From Aerococcaceae bacterium NML190073 (GTDB taxonomy: Bacteria; Bacillota; Bacilli; Lactobacillales; Aerococcaceae): DNA of 64,000 bases. Position 1 is the first letter of the stretch; each line of letters opens with the position of its first letter. Of this stretch, positions 34,952 through 45,417 are shown in pieces. The DNA is taken from positions 1-64,000 of the forward strand of contig JAMXJH010000010.1 in NCBI GenBank assembly GCA_026131555.1, given 5' to 3'. The notes below the pieces were generated by a model. It saw nothing but the letters and a program-made list of their open reading frames with translations, was not told where the DNA came from and made no database searches. The position numbers and the translations under genes are program-made.

Positions 34952-37267
34952 ATGACAGTAAGTCGCGTATATGAATTTGCCAAGCAGTACAACATGAGCA
35001 GTAAAGATTTACTCGCATTGGCAAAAAAGAATGGCATATCATTCAATAGTCATATGTCATCGATGACAGAAGAACAGAAAGAGAAGTTAACCCAATTAGT
35101 GAAAACACCTAAACAAGAAAAAGCAGAAAAAACTGCTAAACAACCGAAACCACAACAAAAGGCGCAAGCGACACAAGTGACTAAGCAAGCAGACAATCGC
35201 AAACAAGGACACGCCAAAGAAGGCGAACGCCAAAAGCAACCCTCAACTAAAGTGGAACAGCGTCCGACCCAAGGACAACCAAAGCAAGCAACAGGCAAAC
35301 CGACTAAGCCGGCTGGAAAGCCACATCGTCAACATGAACGTGAAGAAGAACAAGTAGGCAAAGTTCAAGCAATTAAGAGTAAGAAGCGTTTTGATGAAAG
35401 TCAAAGTGGTGGCGGCTCGAAGCGAATGGGTGGAGGACGTCGCAAGAACCGCGATAAGCGTCGTCATCAACAAACAGAGTCGAAAGGTATTACAGAACGT
35501 AAATTCAAAGAATTACCAGAAAAAATCGTCTATTCAGAAGGCATGAACGTTCAAGATATCGCTAAATTGATTTACCGTGATGCAACGGAAATCATTAAGA
35601 AATTACTCTTCTTAGGCGTAATGGTTAACCAGAACCAAGCTTTATCGAAAGATGTAATCGAATTGTTGGCAATGGAGTATGGGATTCAAGCTGAAGAGAA
35701 AGTTGTCATTGATAATGCTGATTTGGATCGTCATTTTGAAGAAGAGATTGATGAAGCTAAATTGGTAACACGTCCACCGGTTGTAACGATTATGGGACAC
35801 GTTGACCATGGTAAAACAACATTGCTTGACCAATTACGTAACACGAATGTGATTGAAGGCGAAGCAGGAGGAATTACACAGCATATCGGTGCTTACCAAG
35901 TTACCATCAATGATAAGACCATTACATTCTTAGACACACCAGGACACGAGGCGTTTACAACCATGCGTGCGCGCGGTGCAGATGTAACAGATATCACGAT
36001 TATTGTGGTAGCGGCGGACGATGGTGTTATGCCACAAACAGTTGAAGCAATCAACCATGCCAAGGCTGCAGATGTACCAATTATTGTGGCAGTTAACAAA
36101 ATTGATAAGCCTGCTGCTAACCCGGATCGCGTCATGCAAGAACTAACGGAACATGGTTTAATTCCGGAAGCATGGGGCGGCGATACAATTTTTGTACCTA
36201 TTTCAGCTAAATTCAATCAAAACTTAGATGAATTGTTAGAGATGATTCTATTGGTTTCAGAAGTTGAAGAACTGAAAGCTGACCCAAACCGTTTGGCAAT
36301 CGGAACGGTCATCGAAGCGCGTTTGGACAAAGCGCAAGGTTCAACAGCGACATTATTAGTTCAACAAGGAACATTGCATGTTGGAGACCCGATTGTAGTA
36401 GGAAATACATTCGGTAAAGTTCGTACAATGCTAAATGATTCCGGCCGCCGTATTAAGCACGCCGGACCTGCAACACCGGTTGAAATTACCGGATTGAACG
36501 GCGCACCGCAAGCCGGCGATTTATTCGTTGTTTTTGCAGATGAAAAATCAGCCCGCGCTGCCGGAGAAGAACGTGCCAAACGTGCACAAATCGCTATGCG
36601 TGATTTGAAGAAGAAAGTCACATTGGACAACTTATTCGAGAGCTTGAAAGAAGGCGATTTGAAGTCTGTTAATGTCATCATCAAAGGTGATGTACAAGGT
36701 TCGGTGGAAGCTTTATCAGCAAGTTTGCAAAAGATTGAAGTAGAAGGCGTTCGCGTGAATATTATCCACCAAGCAGTTGGCGCGATTAACGAGAGCGACA
36801 TTACATTAGCAACAGCTTCAGGTGCAATCGTAATCGGCTTTAATGTACGTCCTACGCCACAGGCGAAATCATTGGCGAACGACAGTGAGATTGATATTCG
36901 CTTACACCGTATTATCTACAATGTTATTGATGAAATTGAAACAGCGATGAAGGGAATGTTAGATCCTGAATACGTTGAAGAAATTACAGGACAGGTCATT
37001 GTACGTGAAACATTTACTATCTCTAAAGTAGGAACAATTGCTGGGTCATATGTGTTAGATGGTACTATTTATCGCAACAGCAAAGTGCGTGTGATTCGCG
37101 ATAATATCGTGATTTACGAAGGCGAATTAGCTAGCTTGAAACGCTTCAAAGACGATGTCAAAGAAGTCGGAAAAGGCTTCGAATGTGGTTTAATGGTTGA
37201 AAACTACAACGACTTGAAAGTCGATGATATTATTGAGCCATTCCGTATGGTTGAAGTAAAACGTTAA
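34952..37267 (+). CDS. infB: Translation initiation factor IF-2
   Basis: A GTPase that brings initiator tRNA to the 30S subunit and promotes subunit joining. It has 771 residues. An N-terminal IF2N domain ([19 protein letters not shown]) is followed by a Lys/Gln-rich disordered stretch (about 50-175) and a second IF2N. G1 GHVDHGKT is at 282, then DTPGHEAF and NKID. Domains II-IV follow, ending in [12 protein letters not shown] 34952 has SD GGAAGGTGAG. The operon ends with rbfA after 17 bases. Confidence 0.97.
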   Translation: MTVSRVYEFAKQYNMSSKDLLALAKKNGISFNSHMSSMTEEQKEKLTQLVKTPKQEKAEKTAKQPKPQQKAQATQVTKQADNRKQGHAKEGERQKQPSTKVEQRPTQGQPKQATGKPTKPAGKPHRQHEREEEQVGKVQAIKSKKRFDESQSGGGSKRMGGGRRKNRDKRRHQQTESKGITERKFKELPEKIVYSEGMNVQDIAKLIYRDATEIIKKLLFLGVMVNQNQALSKDVIELLAMEYGIQAEEKVVIDNADLDRHFEEEIDEAKLVTRPPVVTIMGHVDHGKTTLLDQLRNTNVIEGEAGGITQHIGAYQVTINDKTITFLDTPGHEAFTTMRARGADVTDITIIVVAADDGVMPQTVEAINHAKAADVPIIVAVNKIDKPAANPDRVMQELTEHGLIPEAWGGDTIFVPISAKFNQNLDELLEMILLVSEVEELKADPNRLAIGTVIEARLDKAQGSTATLLVQQGTLHVGDPIVVGNTFGKVRTMLNDSGRRIKHAGPATPVEITGLNGAPQAGDLFVVFADEKSARAAGEERAKRAQIAMRDLKKKVTLDNLFESLKEGDLKSVNVIIKGDVQGSVEALSASLQKIEVEGVRVNIIHQAVGAINESDITLATASGAIVIGFNVRPTPQAKSLANDSEIDIRLHRIIYNVIDEIETAMKGMLDPEYVEEITGQVIVRETFTISKVGTIAGSYVLDGTIYRNSKVRVIRDNIVIYEGELASLKRFKDDVKEVGKGFECGLMVENYNDLKVDDIIEPFRMVEVKR

Positions 37268-37284
37268 GAAAGAGGTGAACTTCA

Positions 37285-37650
37285 ATGGCTAACTATCGTG
37301 TAGGTCGAGTACGCCAAGAAATTTTGCGTGAAGTGAACAACATCTTTTTGCGTGAAGTGAAAGACCCCCGCATTGAAGGTGTTACAATCACGGACGTAGA
37401 TTTAACGGGAGATTTACAGCAAGCGACGATTTACTACAGCACATTATCAGATAAAGCCGGCGAACGCCAAAAGACGGAAGCGGGCTTGAAGGCAGTGACC
37501 GGATTAGTTCGTAGCGAGTTAGGGAAACGATTAAAGATTTATAAGACACCGGAAATCAAATTTGAACGCGATGCTTCGGTTGATTATGGGAATCGTATCG
37601 ATACGCTATTGAACAAAATCAAGAGTGAAACATCAGAAGAAACTGAATAA
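37285..37650 (+). CDS. rbfA: 30S ribosome-binding factor A
   Basis: A 121-residue single KH-like domain protein that aids 16S rRNA 5'-end maturation and cold adaptation. YRVGRVRQEILREVNNIF, REVKDPRIEGVTITDVDL and ATIYYSTL are family signatures. ATG 37285 follows SD AGAGGTG. Last gene of the rimP operon. Confidence 0.96.
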   Translation: MANYRVGRVRQEILREVNNIFLREVKDPRIEGVTITDVDLTGDLQQATIYYSTLSDKAGERQKTEAGLKAVTGLVRSELGKRLKIYKTPEIKFERDASVDYGNRIDTLLNKIKSETSEETE

Positions 37651-37657
37651 CTTTGTG

Positions 37658-37692
37658 TAGAGAAGTCCATTAGCAGGCTTCTCTATTTTTTA
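37658..37692 (+). terminator. Terminator of the rimP-rbfA operon
   Basis: TAGAGAAG-T-C pairs with G-CTTCTCTA around a short loop, followed by six T. Confidence 0.85.
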
Positions 37693-37738
37693 TTGTAGAT
37701 TTTTAACGATGAATGTGTGAAAACTTTATATCTATCCG

Positions 37739-37765
37739 TGAAAGCGTTGACAGAAAGCGCTACAA
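37739..37765 (+). promoter_or_regulatory. Tandem cre-like sites before the GH2 gene
   Basis: TGAAAGCGTTGACA (37739-37752) matches cre at 13 of 14 positions; a second, weaker copy (AGAAAGCGCTACAA, 12 of 14) follows directly. The first overlaps a TTGACA, a possible -35; the nearest -10 (TATACT at 37775) is 22 bp away, longer than ideal. CcpA control of the beta-galactosidase is expected. Confidence 0.7.
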
Positions 37766-37827
37766 AAGGGAAAATATACTCAGAAGCAATAGTATTATTC
37801 TTTTATCAAAGATATGGAGGAGTCTAA

Positions 37828-40800
37828 ATGAATCATTCTAAAGCAACTAGCAAAAAAGTAACACAGGCTACCTACCCGTTTAAGCGTTCGCTTAAAGTTG
37901 GATTAGGTTTAGCTTCTATTTTTGTTTGCCAACATGTGCTTGGAAATGTGGCATATGCTAACGAAGTGGAAACAGATTTGCCTACTACCCCGGTAGTATC
38001 TGAAGCGGCAACTGTTCCAACCGCAGTTGAAGCCCCAGTGTCAACAGATGAAGCAATGTCAACTGATGCTACAGAGAACAGCGAAGCAACGGAAGTTGCA
38101 GCCTCTGAAGAGAATGCTGCACCAACTTCATTAGCATCAGAGCCTAAGGAAGTCACTGTTGATTTAGTAGGGGAGGGCGAGCGTCGCACACTTTTTGTCA
38201 AAGACTGGAAGACTAAATTTGGCGACACAGCAGACGCTAAAGATAAAAACTTAGACGATACAACTTGGGATACAATTGATTTGCCTCATGACTATAGTAT
38301 CAATAAACCGTACGATGCGAACAACGAAGCGGAAAGTGGTTTCTTACCGGGAGGAATACAGTGGTACCGTAAATCGTTTGTAGTGCCTGAAAAATATAAA
38401 GGCAAACGTATCAATATTGAATTTGATGGCGTTTATATGAATGCTGAAATCTACTTGAATAATCGCAAATTAGCGACACATCCGTATGGTTATACTTCAT
38501 TTGCTATTGATTTAACGGACGACTTGGTAATGGACGGCACAACGGAGAACGTTTTGGCAGTACGCGTAAATAATGAGTTACCAAGTAGCCGTTGGTACTC
38601 AGGTAGTGGAATTTATCGTGACGTGCATTTAACTGTAACAGAAGCCGTTCACGTGGACTATCACGGTGTCAAAATCGAAACACCGGATTTGGCAACAACA
38701 CATGCAGGTACAGTTGCTATCAATGCGATGACGCAAGTCGTTAACACAACTGACATGAACAAGACAGTTTCCGTAATGCACGAATTAGTCAATGCGAATA
38801 ATGAAGTGGTGGCAAGTTCGACTAAAGCGGCTTTAACATTGAACGCTAACTCAAGCCAGTTGTCAACAGTCTCATTCAACGTAGAACGTCCGACATTATG
38901 GTCAGTAGAGAATCCTTACATGTATAAAGTTCGCACGAAAGTTTTCGAAGGTGAACAATTACTGGATACTTATGTAACGGATTATGGTTTCAGATACTTT
39001 GACTTTGATCGCGATACAGGTTTCTCACTCAACGGACAAAAAATGAAGTTGAAAGGTGTCAGTATGCACCATGACCAAGGGTCATTAGGAGCTGTAGCTA
39101 ACCCGGCTGCCATTGAGCGTCAAATTTTGATTTTGAAAGAAATGGGCGCAAATGCAATTCGTTCAACGCACAACCCTGCGGCTTCTATCCTGATTGAATT
39201 GGCAAACAAACACGGAATGCTTGTTATTGATGAAGCGTTTGACGGCTGGAGCGAATACAAAAATGCCAACGTCAACGACTATACGAAACATTTTAACCGG
39301 ACGATTGCTGAAGATAACAAATTGATTCACGCAAGACCGGGTATGACGTGGGCTGAATTTGACATTAAGACAATGGTCAACTCACGTAAGAATGCACCAT
39401 CTATTATCATGTGGTCAATCGGTAATGAAATTACAGAGGGTGTATCAGGCAATACTTCTCACTATGTAGATATTGCTCGCAACCTTATCAAATGGGTACA
39501 AGAAGTTGATACAACGCGTCGTATTACAATTGGTGATAACCGTAACGAAGACCGCATGATGAACCAAATCAATGATTTGATTACAGAAGCAGGCGGTATT
39601 GTAGGTAAAAACTATAAAGACATGCGTGCGTACCGTACGGCGCACCCGAATTGGATTTTATACGGATCCGAAACAGCGAGTGCGGTTCATAGCCGTGGTG
39701 TATATAATGTATTTGGAAGAGATGATCGCAATCTACAGATGTCAGCCTACAACAACGATGAAGCAAAAGTTGGTTGGGGAACATCAGCAAGTAAGTCATG
39801 GCAACGCGTTATTGAGAACGATTGGAATGCCGGAGAATTTGTATGGACAGGATTCGACTATTTAGGCGAACCGACTCCATGGAACGGTATTGGACCGGGT
39901 TCAGTTTCAAGACGAGGAGCGAAACCTAAATCTTCATTCTTCGGAATTGTTGATACCGCCGGATTCCCTAAAGATACGTATTACTTGTACCGCAGCATGT
40001 GGCATGAGAAATCTCATACATTACACGTAATGCCAACATGGAATACCGAAGACTTAGTCAAAACTCAAAACGGTAAAGTACAAGTAGACGTATTCACCGA
40101 TGCAGCAAGAGTAGAACTTTACTTAAACGGTAGAAAAATAGGAGAACAAACTGCGCAGATTCATACAACTGATGCGGGGTACCGCTACAAACGTTTCGCA
40201 GGAAATAATCCGTATGCGACATTCAATGTTGACTGGGAGGCAGGCGAATTAACCGCGAAAGCATTCGACGAGAATGGCAAGGAAATTACTGCTGACGCAG
40301 TAGGACGCAAATTTGTTAAGACGTACACCGATGCAACGCAACTTAAGGCAAAAGCAAATCGTGAAACATTTGCAGCAGATGGTCGCGACTTAGTTTACGT
40401 TGAAGTGGACGTGCTGGATGCAAACGGAACAGAAGTTTCAAGCGCGAATAATCTCATCAAATTTGAAGTGCAAGGACCGGGTAAAATCGTAGGTGTGGAC
40501 AACGGTAATCCTACAGACACCGATCCGTATCAAGTGCCGCAACGTCGCGCATTCAGCGGGAAAGCATTAGTGATTATTCAGTCTACAGCGAATGAAGGCG
40601 ATATTACTTTAACAGCAACTTCTGACGGACTGACATCATCAGCAGTGACTTTCCGTTCAGTGCGTCCTAAAGAAGACGACAAGACCTTCTTACGTAGCTA
40701 TAGCTTATCACGTCATTTAATTGCAAAACGTGGTCACGCGCTTAACTTGCCGGAAAGCATTGTGGGCACAATGAGTAATGGCGCTCAGAAAGATTTAAAA

Positions 40801-42825
40801 GTGACTTGGGAGACGCCAACAGCTGAACAGTTGAACGGCAATGAAAGCTTTGAATTGGCAGGAACCTTAGAAGGCTACGATACTAAATTGAGTGTAACAG
40901 TGAATGTCATTGACGATGTTACCGCATTAGAGAATTACGCAACTGTCATCAGAAAAGGCACAACACCAAGCTTACCTAGAACGAGAAGAGCTTATATCGG
41001 ACATGATGATAAAGCGTTGGAATTACCGGTTACATGGCAATTAGATAATCTCAATTTCAATGAAGAAGGCACCGTAACCATTGCAGGATATACTGAATTA
41101 TTTGGTAAACGATTACCGGTTACGGCAACTGTTCGTGTTGTGCATGTTGACGCACCTATTAATATCGCTGCTAGAACATCAGAAGACTCACCGCGTATTA
41201 CAAATGGTTATACCGATACGAGCGGCAACATAGTGGACCGCGGAGAACAACCAATCAGTGATAAATTAGTCAACTTGAATAACGGTATCCACGCTAACGG
41301 TAGCGATGTGAACGAACGCTGGACTAACTGGCATGTAAGAAACCAAAACCCGATTGCTAAGAGTTATGTTCAATTCGATTGGCAAAATGCATACACTATT
41401 CAAAACTTGAATTTATGGCACTTCACTGATAACGCCGGTTCTGTTTTGCCGGGCGAAGGCAATGTTCGATTCGAATACTGGGATAACGAGAAATCAGCGT
41501 GGGTTGAAACACCATTCTCTAACATTACGCAAGTGAGTTACTTAGCTGGGGAAACCCCTTACGGCTTTGTCAAGCCTGTAACGACAAATAAATTGCGTAT
41601 TTGGTTACAAGCTCCACAACCAGGTAGAACTATCGGGCTAACGGAAGTTGAGGTTTATACAGCGGTTGAGGATATCGTGGTCCATCCGAATGCTACTTTG
41701 TCAACCTTGAAAGTAAATGGTGAAACAGTTGATTTATCAGCACTAACTGATAATACTTATACATTTGCTCTGGAAGGCAAATACAATGTAGAAGCTACCG
41801 CAGACAATAATGCGGCTGTAACAATCATTCCGATTGCCGATAATAGCTATATCGTAAAAGTAACGTCGGAAGACCAACAAACCTCTACACTTTACCATAT
41901 CAACAATACTCATCGAGTAGAAGAACGTTACGAAGTGAGTAAAGAAGAAGTCATTCCGTTTGAAGTGAAAGTTGAGCACGATGCAACACAGTACGCGGAT
42001 TACGAACAAGTTCGTGTGAAAGGTGTACCGGGTAAACGCACTTACTATGATAAAGTAGTCTATGTGAACGGCAAAAAAGATGACAGCCGTACAGAACGCA
42101 ATGCCAAATCAGAAGTCACACTTGAGCCGGTTACCGAAGTTCGAGTTGTCGGAACAAAAGAACGTACACCTGACAAGCAAACGAAAACATTAACAGATGC
42201 AAAAACAGGTATTCGTGTCGTACTATCTGCAAATGAGCCCATTCAAGCTGATTCATTGAAAGTAGTCTCTGGAGGTGACATAGCGAAACACCCTGAAGCT
42301 TTGAAAGGTAAAGACTATGACTTATATGACATTGAAGTGATGAGTATGGCGAACGAGGAAATCGACATCCAGCATCCAGCAACAGTGTCAATTCCGGTCG
42401 ATACTACGAAACAAGTGGAAGTAATCGCATATGTTCCCGAACAAGGAGAATTAGTAAATCTTCCATTCAAGTTAGTAGATGGTCGCGTTGAATTTGAAGC
42501 AAAACACTTCAGCTTCTATGCAGTGGTGTACCAATTAGCTAGTCAAGGCAACACAACGCCGCCTAAGCAAGAGGAGCCGAAAAATGAACAACCTCAAGTT
42601 TCAGAACCAAAAGGAGAAACTCCGAAGGCTACAGAACCTAAGAAAGAAACACCAGCGCAACCGGAAACAAAAGCAAGCGATGCAGCAACTAATACGCCAG
42701 CTGATAAAGCTTCACTTCCGGCGACAGGTGAAGATCAAACTTATGCAATCTTCGGCGCGAGTGCAATGGCAATATTGCTTGGCTTAGGTTTAGTGAGTGG
42801 CAACAAACGCCAAGAAGATAACTAA
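37828..42825 (+). CDS. LPXTG-anchored GH2 beta-galactosidase (BgaA-like)
   Basis: A 1665-residue wall-anchored glycosidase. A long signal peptide (with YPFKRSLKVGLGLAS, a degenerate YSIRK-like motif) is followed by a Thr/Ala/Glu-rich spacer. The GH2 jelly roll, Ig-like and TIM-barrel domains span about 115-780. Acid/base E534 (WSIGNEITEG) and nucleophile E615 (YGSETAS) are present. Next come Ig-like domains, a discoidin/CBM32-like domain (about 1110-1275) and a G5-like domain. The sortase signal LPATG is at 1630-1634, followed by a hydrophobic stretch and charged tail. It resembles pneumococcal BgaA, which trims terminal galactose from host N-glycans. Substrate linkage cannot be read here. 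ATG 37828 has SD GGAGGAG. Confidence 0.92.
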   Translation: MNHSKATSKKVTQATYPFKRSLKVGLGLASIFVCQHVLGNVAYANEVETDLPTTPVVSEAATVPTAVEAPVSTDEAMSTDATENSEATEVAASEENAAPTSLASEPKEVTVDLVGEGERRTLFVKDWKTKFGDTADAKDKNLDDTTWDTIDLPHDYSINKPYDANNEAESGFLPGGIQWYRKSFVVPEKYKGKRINIEFDGVYMNAEIYLNNRKLATHPYGYTSFAIDLTDDLVMDGTTENVLAVRVNNELPSSRWYSGSGIYRDVHLTVTEAVHVDYHGVKIETPDLATTHAGTVAINAMTQVVNTTDMNKTVSVMHELVNANNEVVASSTKAALTLNANSSQLSTVSFNVERPTLWSVENPYMYKVRTKVFEGEQLLDTYVTDYGFRYFDFDRDTGFSLNGQKMKLKGVSMHHDQGSLGAVANPAAIERQILILKEMGANAIRSTHNPAASILIELANKHGMLVIDEAFDGWSEYKNANVNDYTKHFNRTIAEDNKLIHARPGMTWAEFDIKTMVNSRKNAPSIIMWSIGNEITEGVSGNTSHYVDIARNLIKWVQEVDTTRRITIGDNRNEDRMMNQINDLITEAGGIVGKNYKDMRAYRTAHPNWILYGSETASAVHSRGVYNVFGRDDRNLQMSAYNNDEAKVGWGTSASKSWQRVIENDWNAGEFVWTGFDYLGEPTPWNGIGPGSVSRRGAKPKSSFFGIVDTAGFPKDTYYLYRSMWHEKSHTLHVMPTWNTEDLVKTQNGKVQVDVFTDAARVELYLNGRKIGEQTAQIHTTDAGYRYKRFAGNNPYATFNVDWEAGELTAKAFDENGKEITADAVGRKFVKTYTDATQLKAKANRETFAADGRDLVYVEVDVLDANGTEVSSANNLIKFEVQGPGKIVGVDNGNPTDTDPYQVPQRRAFSGKALVIIQSTANEGDITLTATSDGLTSSAVTFRSVRPKEDDKTFLRSYSLSRHLIAKRGHALNLPESIVGTMSNGAQKDLKVTWETPTAEQLNGNESFELAGTLEGYDTKLSVTVNVIDDVTALENYATVIRKGTTPSLPRTRRAYIGHDDKALELPVTWQLDNLNFNEEGTVTIAGYTELFGKRLPVTATVRVVHVDAPINIAARTSEDSPRITNGYTDTSGNIVDRGEQPISDKLVNLNNGIHANGSDVNERWTNWHVRNQNPIAKSYVQFDWQNAYTIQNLNLWHFTDNAGSVLPGEGNVRFEYWDNEKSAWVETPFSNITQVSYLAGETPYGFVKPVTTNKLRIWLQAPQPGRTIGLTEVEVYTAVEDIVVHPNATLSTLKVNGETVDLSALTDNTYTFALEGKYNVEATADNNAAVTIIPIADNSYIVKVTSEDQQTSTLYHINNTHRVEERYEVSKEEVIPFEVKVEHDATQYADYEQVRVKGVPGKRTYYDKVVYVNGKKDDSRTERNAKSEVTLEPVTEVRVVGTKERTPDKQTKTLTDAKTGIRVVLSANEPIQADSLKVVSGGDIAKHPEALKGKDYDLYDIEVMSMANEEIDIQHPATVSIPVDTTKQVEVIAYVPEQGELVNLPFKLVDGRVEFEAKHFSFYAVVYQLASQGNTTPPKQEEPKNEQPQVSEPKGETPKATEPKKETPAQPETKASDAATNTPADKASLPATGEDQTYAIFGASAMAILLGLGLVSGNKRQEDN

Positions 42826-42890
42826 ATAGTCACGCTGTTTAATTTTAAATGATAGCAGTAAATCGTTTAAGTTAGATACTAGCAAATTTG

Positions 42891-42935
42891 ACATCCTGAA
42901 GGTGAGATGAATACACTTGCTTTCAGGGTGTTTTT
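42891..42935 (+). terminator. Terminator of the GH2 gene
   Basis: ACATCCTGAA (42891-42900) pairs over ten positions with TTCAGGGTGT (42922-42931), followed by T-rich sequence. The rest of the 42826-43156 gap holds only the promoter listed next. Confidence 0.85.
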
Positions 42936-43099
42936 GTTATATAGAAATGAATATTAAGGAATGACTCACATTATACAAATACTTGGTCTATATTCCGAAA
43001 ATTTTATTAAACAACAATTGTGAAACCCTTATCAATCTGAGATGGCGATTAAAACTCTGTACGTCCTTTACTTTTTTGATTAAAGATCTATCATAAACA

Positions 43100-43127
43100 T
43101 TGATTTGTGAAAAAAATCGTATAGAAT
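43100..43127 (+). promoter_or_regulatory. Promoter of the EIIC-like/panE pair
   Basis: -35 TTGATT (43100-43105), a 16-bp spacer, -10 TAGAAT (43122-43127). It lies 29 bp before the start codon. Confidence 0.75.
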
Positions 43128-43156
43128 GTACTCATATTGACGAAAGGGGAGATAAT

Positions 43157-44221
43157 ATGACAGAAACGCATTCTAAAGAAACGTTCAGTTCGTTTATCAA
43201 TAAAGTATTAGCAGGAACAGCGATAGCAATCGTAGTAGCGTTGATTCCAAATGCTATTTTGGCGACGGTATTAAAGCCGTTTCCGGATAATCAATTTGCG
43301 GTGGAGTTCTTGCATATCGTGCAAGTATTTCAATTCTTTACACCGATTATGGCGGGTTGCTTAATCGGGCAACAATTTAAGTTGACACCAATGCAAATGA
43401 TTGCAGTTGGAGGAGCCGCTTACATCGGTTCAGGAGCTTGGACTTTCCGTGAAGTTGTTGTAGAAGGTATGGCGACAGGTCTGTTTCAATTGAGAGGAAT
43501 AGGGGACTTAATTAACATGATGATTACTGCAAGTTTGGCAGTATTGCTCATCAAGTTAGTAGGGCATAAATTTGGTTCATTAAATATTATATTGCTACCT
43601 ATTTTGGTTGGGACGGGTGTCGGATACATTGGGTGGAAATTATTACCTTACGTATCATACATTACGACGGTCATTGGACAAGCGATTAACTCGTTTACTA
43701 CTTTACAGCCATTCTTAATGAGTATCTTAATCGCGATGTCGTTCGCTCTATTAATTGTTAGTCCAATTTCAACAGTAGCAATCGGTTTAGCGATTGGTTT
43801 GAATGGGTTATCAGCAGGTGCGGCGGCAATGGGTGTTGCTGCGACAACAGCTGTTCTAGTATGGGGGACATTGAAACGCAATAGTACAGGCGTGCCTTTG
43901 GCAATCGGTCTCGGCGCAATGAAAATGATGATGCCGAACTTCTTGACGCATCCAATTATGTCAGTACCAATGGTCGCTACAGCAGCTATCTGTGGTATTG
44001 TAGTACCAATCTTTGACTTAGTAGGAACTCCGGCTTCATCAGGTTTCGGCTTGGTTGGACTTGTTGGTCCAATTGCGTCATTGCAATCACCGCAAGTTAA
44101 TATTGTGATTATGATTATTGCTTGGATTATTATTCCGTTTACAACAGCATTTATTGTCAATAAAGTATGTAAAGATGTTTTGAAATTATATTCAGATGAT
44201 ATCTTTGTGTTCAAAGGCTAG
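43157..44221 (+). CDS. Orphan PTS EIIC-like membrane protein (PTS_EIIC_2 type)
   Basis: A 354-residue polytopic membrane protein with about nine hydrophobic segments, rich in Gly/Ala/Ile. Segments such as FTPIMAGCLIGQQF and GLVGLVGPIASL fit the PTS_EIIC_2 family. No IIA or IIB gene is near, so it may be a facilitator or sensor rather than a true PTS permease. It is paired with panE after 14 bases, which suggests a link to a keto-acid or pantoate-type compound; this is speculation. ATG 43157 has SD AAAGGGGA; the frame upstream to 43100 covers the promoter. Confidence 0.78.
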   Translation: MTETHSKETFSSFINKVLAGTAIAIVVALIPNAILATVLKPFPDNQFAVEFLHIVQVFQFFTPIMAGCLIGQQFKLTPMQMIAVGGAAYIGSGAWTFREVVVEGMATGLFQLRGIGDLINMMITASLAVLLIKLVGHKFGSLNIILLPILVGTGVGYIGWKLLPYVSYITTVIGQAINSFTTLQPFLMSILIAMSFALLIVSPISTVAIGLAIGLNGLSAGAAAMGVAATTAVLVWGTLKRNSTGVPLAIGLGAMKMMMPNFLTHPIMSVPMVATAAICGIVVPIFDLVGTPASSGFGLVGLVGPIASLQSPQVNIVIMIIAWIIIPFTTAFIVNKVCKDVLKLYSDDIFVFKG

Positions 44222-44235
44222 AGAGGAAGAAAATC

Positions 44236-45159
44236 ATGTTAATTTATATTGCAGGTTCAGGTGCGATGGGATGTCGCTTCGGTTACCAATTAGCAAAAGC
44301 AGGTAATGAAGTCATTCTATTAGACAATTGGGAAGCGCACATTGAAGCCGTTCAGACAAATGGCTTACAAATTACCGGTGATGTCACTGAGACAGTCCAA
44401 TTGCCAATGATGAAACCAACTGAAGCAACTCGAACAGCAGAGTTGGTTATCCTGTTTACAAAAGCGATGCAATTGCCACAAATGTTGAAAGATATTCAAC
44501 AAATTATTGGAGAAGACACAAAAGTGTTGTGCTTACTCAATGGTTTGGGGCACGAGGAAGTTGTACGTCAATATGTTGCAGAACAGAATATTCTCATGGG
44601 TGTAACGGTTTGGACAGCAGGCTTAAAAGCACCGGGCATTGTTGAGTTACACGGAACAGGTACAGTGAACATGCAAAGTGTTGATCCGGAAGGTAAAGAG
44701 ATGGGCATGAAAGTCGCAGAGGTTCTAACAGCTGCGAACTTAAATGCAACATACGATGAGGATGTTGTTCCTTCTATTTGGCGTAAAGCTTGCGTTAACG
44801 GCACCATGAATTCTACTTGCGCATTGCTTGATGTCAATATTGGTGAGTTTTTTGCAAGTGAAGATGGTGTAGAAGCGGTGAAAGCCATTATCCATGAATT
44901 TGTCACGGTTGCAGCAGCTGAAGGTGTACATGTTGACGAAGATGAAATGGTGCAATATGTGCTAGATACTTCTGTGAAAGCTGCACATCATTACCCATCG
45001 ATGCATCAAGACCTTGTACAGAATCGCCGCCTAACAGAGATTGATTACATCAATGGAGCGGTTGTTGAGAAAGGACAGAAATATGGGATTGATACACCAT
45101 ATTGCCACCTCATCACACAATTGATTCACGCTAAAGAAAAAGCACTCGGCTTACGTTAA
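44236..45159 (+). CDS. panE: 2-dehydropantoate 2-reductase family protein
   Basis: A 307-residue NADPH-dependent reductase of the ApbA/PanE family, which makes pantoate for CoA synthesis. The N-terminal nucleotide motif is GSGAMGCRFGYQL; LNGLGHEEVVRQY, the catalytic-lysine region WRKACVNGTMNSTCALL, and the C-terminal YPSMHQDLVQNRRLTEIDYINGAVV (split: YPSMHQDL, then RLTEIDYINGAVV) are typical. Paralogues reduce other 2-keto acids, so the substrate is not certain. It follows the EIIC-like gene closely and ends at a strong hairpin. Confidence 0.88.
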   Translation: MLIYIAGSGAMGCRFGYQLAKAGNEVILLDNWEAHIEAVQTNGLQITGDVTETVQLPMMKPTEATRTAELVILFTKAMQLPQMLKDIQQIIGEDTKVLCLLNGLGHEEVVRQYVAEQNILMGVTVWTAGLKAPGIVELHGTGTVNMQSVDPEGKEMGMKVAEVLTAANLNATYDEDVVPSIWRKACVNGTMNSTCALLDVNIGEFFASEDGVEAVKAIIHEFVTVAAAEGVHVDEDEMVQYVLDTSVKAAHHYPSMHQDLVQNRRLTEIDYINGAVVEKGQKYGIDTPYCHLITQLIHAKEKALGLR

Positions 45160-45165
45160 AAAAGT

Positions 45166-45203
45166 AAAACAGAACAAGATGTGAAAGCTTCTTGTTCTGT
45201 TTC
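45166..45203 (+). terminator. Terminator of panE
   Basis: A 13-pair stem, AAACAGAACAAGA with TCTTGTTCTGTTT, around a ten-base loop. The trailing T-run is short (TTTCTGT). Confidence 0.75.
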
Positions 45204-45256
45204 TGTACAGTCGAAAGAATTTTTGACAAAAAACAGCATAATCTAGCGGGTTTGTA

Positions 45257-45285
45257 TTGCATTGTAGAAAGCTTTCTTGTAGAAT
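45257..45285 (+). promoter_or_regulatory. Promoter of rpsO
   Basis: -35 TTGCAT (45257-45262), a 17-bp spacer, -10 TAGAAT (45280-45285). It leaves a leader of about 125 nt before rpsO. Confidence 0.65.
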
Positions 45286-45417
45286 ATACAAGGGTAGTCG
45301 TTTGTTGCTGTTATTCCGATGTTCGGCTACAAGAAAACTTTACCCGTGTTCGGTTTAACGAATCACCAACGTTTTACTTAGCACGCGGATAACATTATAG
45401 GAAAGAGGTGAAATGAG
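45286..45417 (+). promoter_or_regulatory. Structured rpsO leader, candidate S15 autoregulatory RNA
   Basis: The untranslated leader can form an outer GGGTA/TACCC stem (about 45292-45343) that encloses CCGA-TGT-TCGG, and a second hairpin GTGTTCG/CGAATCAC. S15 leaders in many Firmicutes bind S15 and block translation; I assign it by position and foldability, not by a matched consensus. Confidence 0.5.

Noticed and set aside
43648-44214. 188-codon minus-strand frame opposite the EIIC-like gene
   Set aside because: Shadow of a membrane protein with few stops on the reverse strand; no SD or start context.
45223-45242. TTGACA at 45223 with CATAAT as rpsO promoter
   Set aside because: The spacer is only 8 bp; the TTGCAT-17-TAGAAT pair downstream fits much better.
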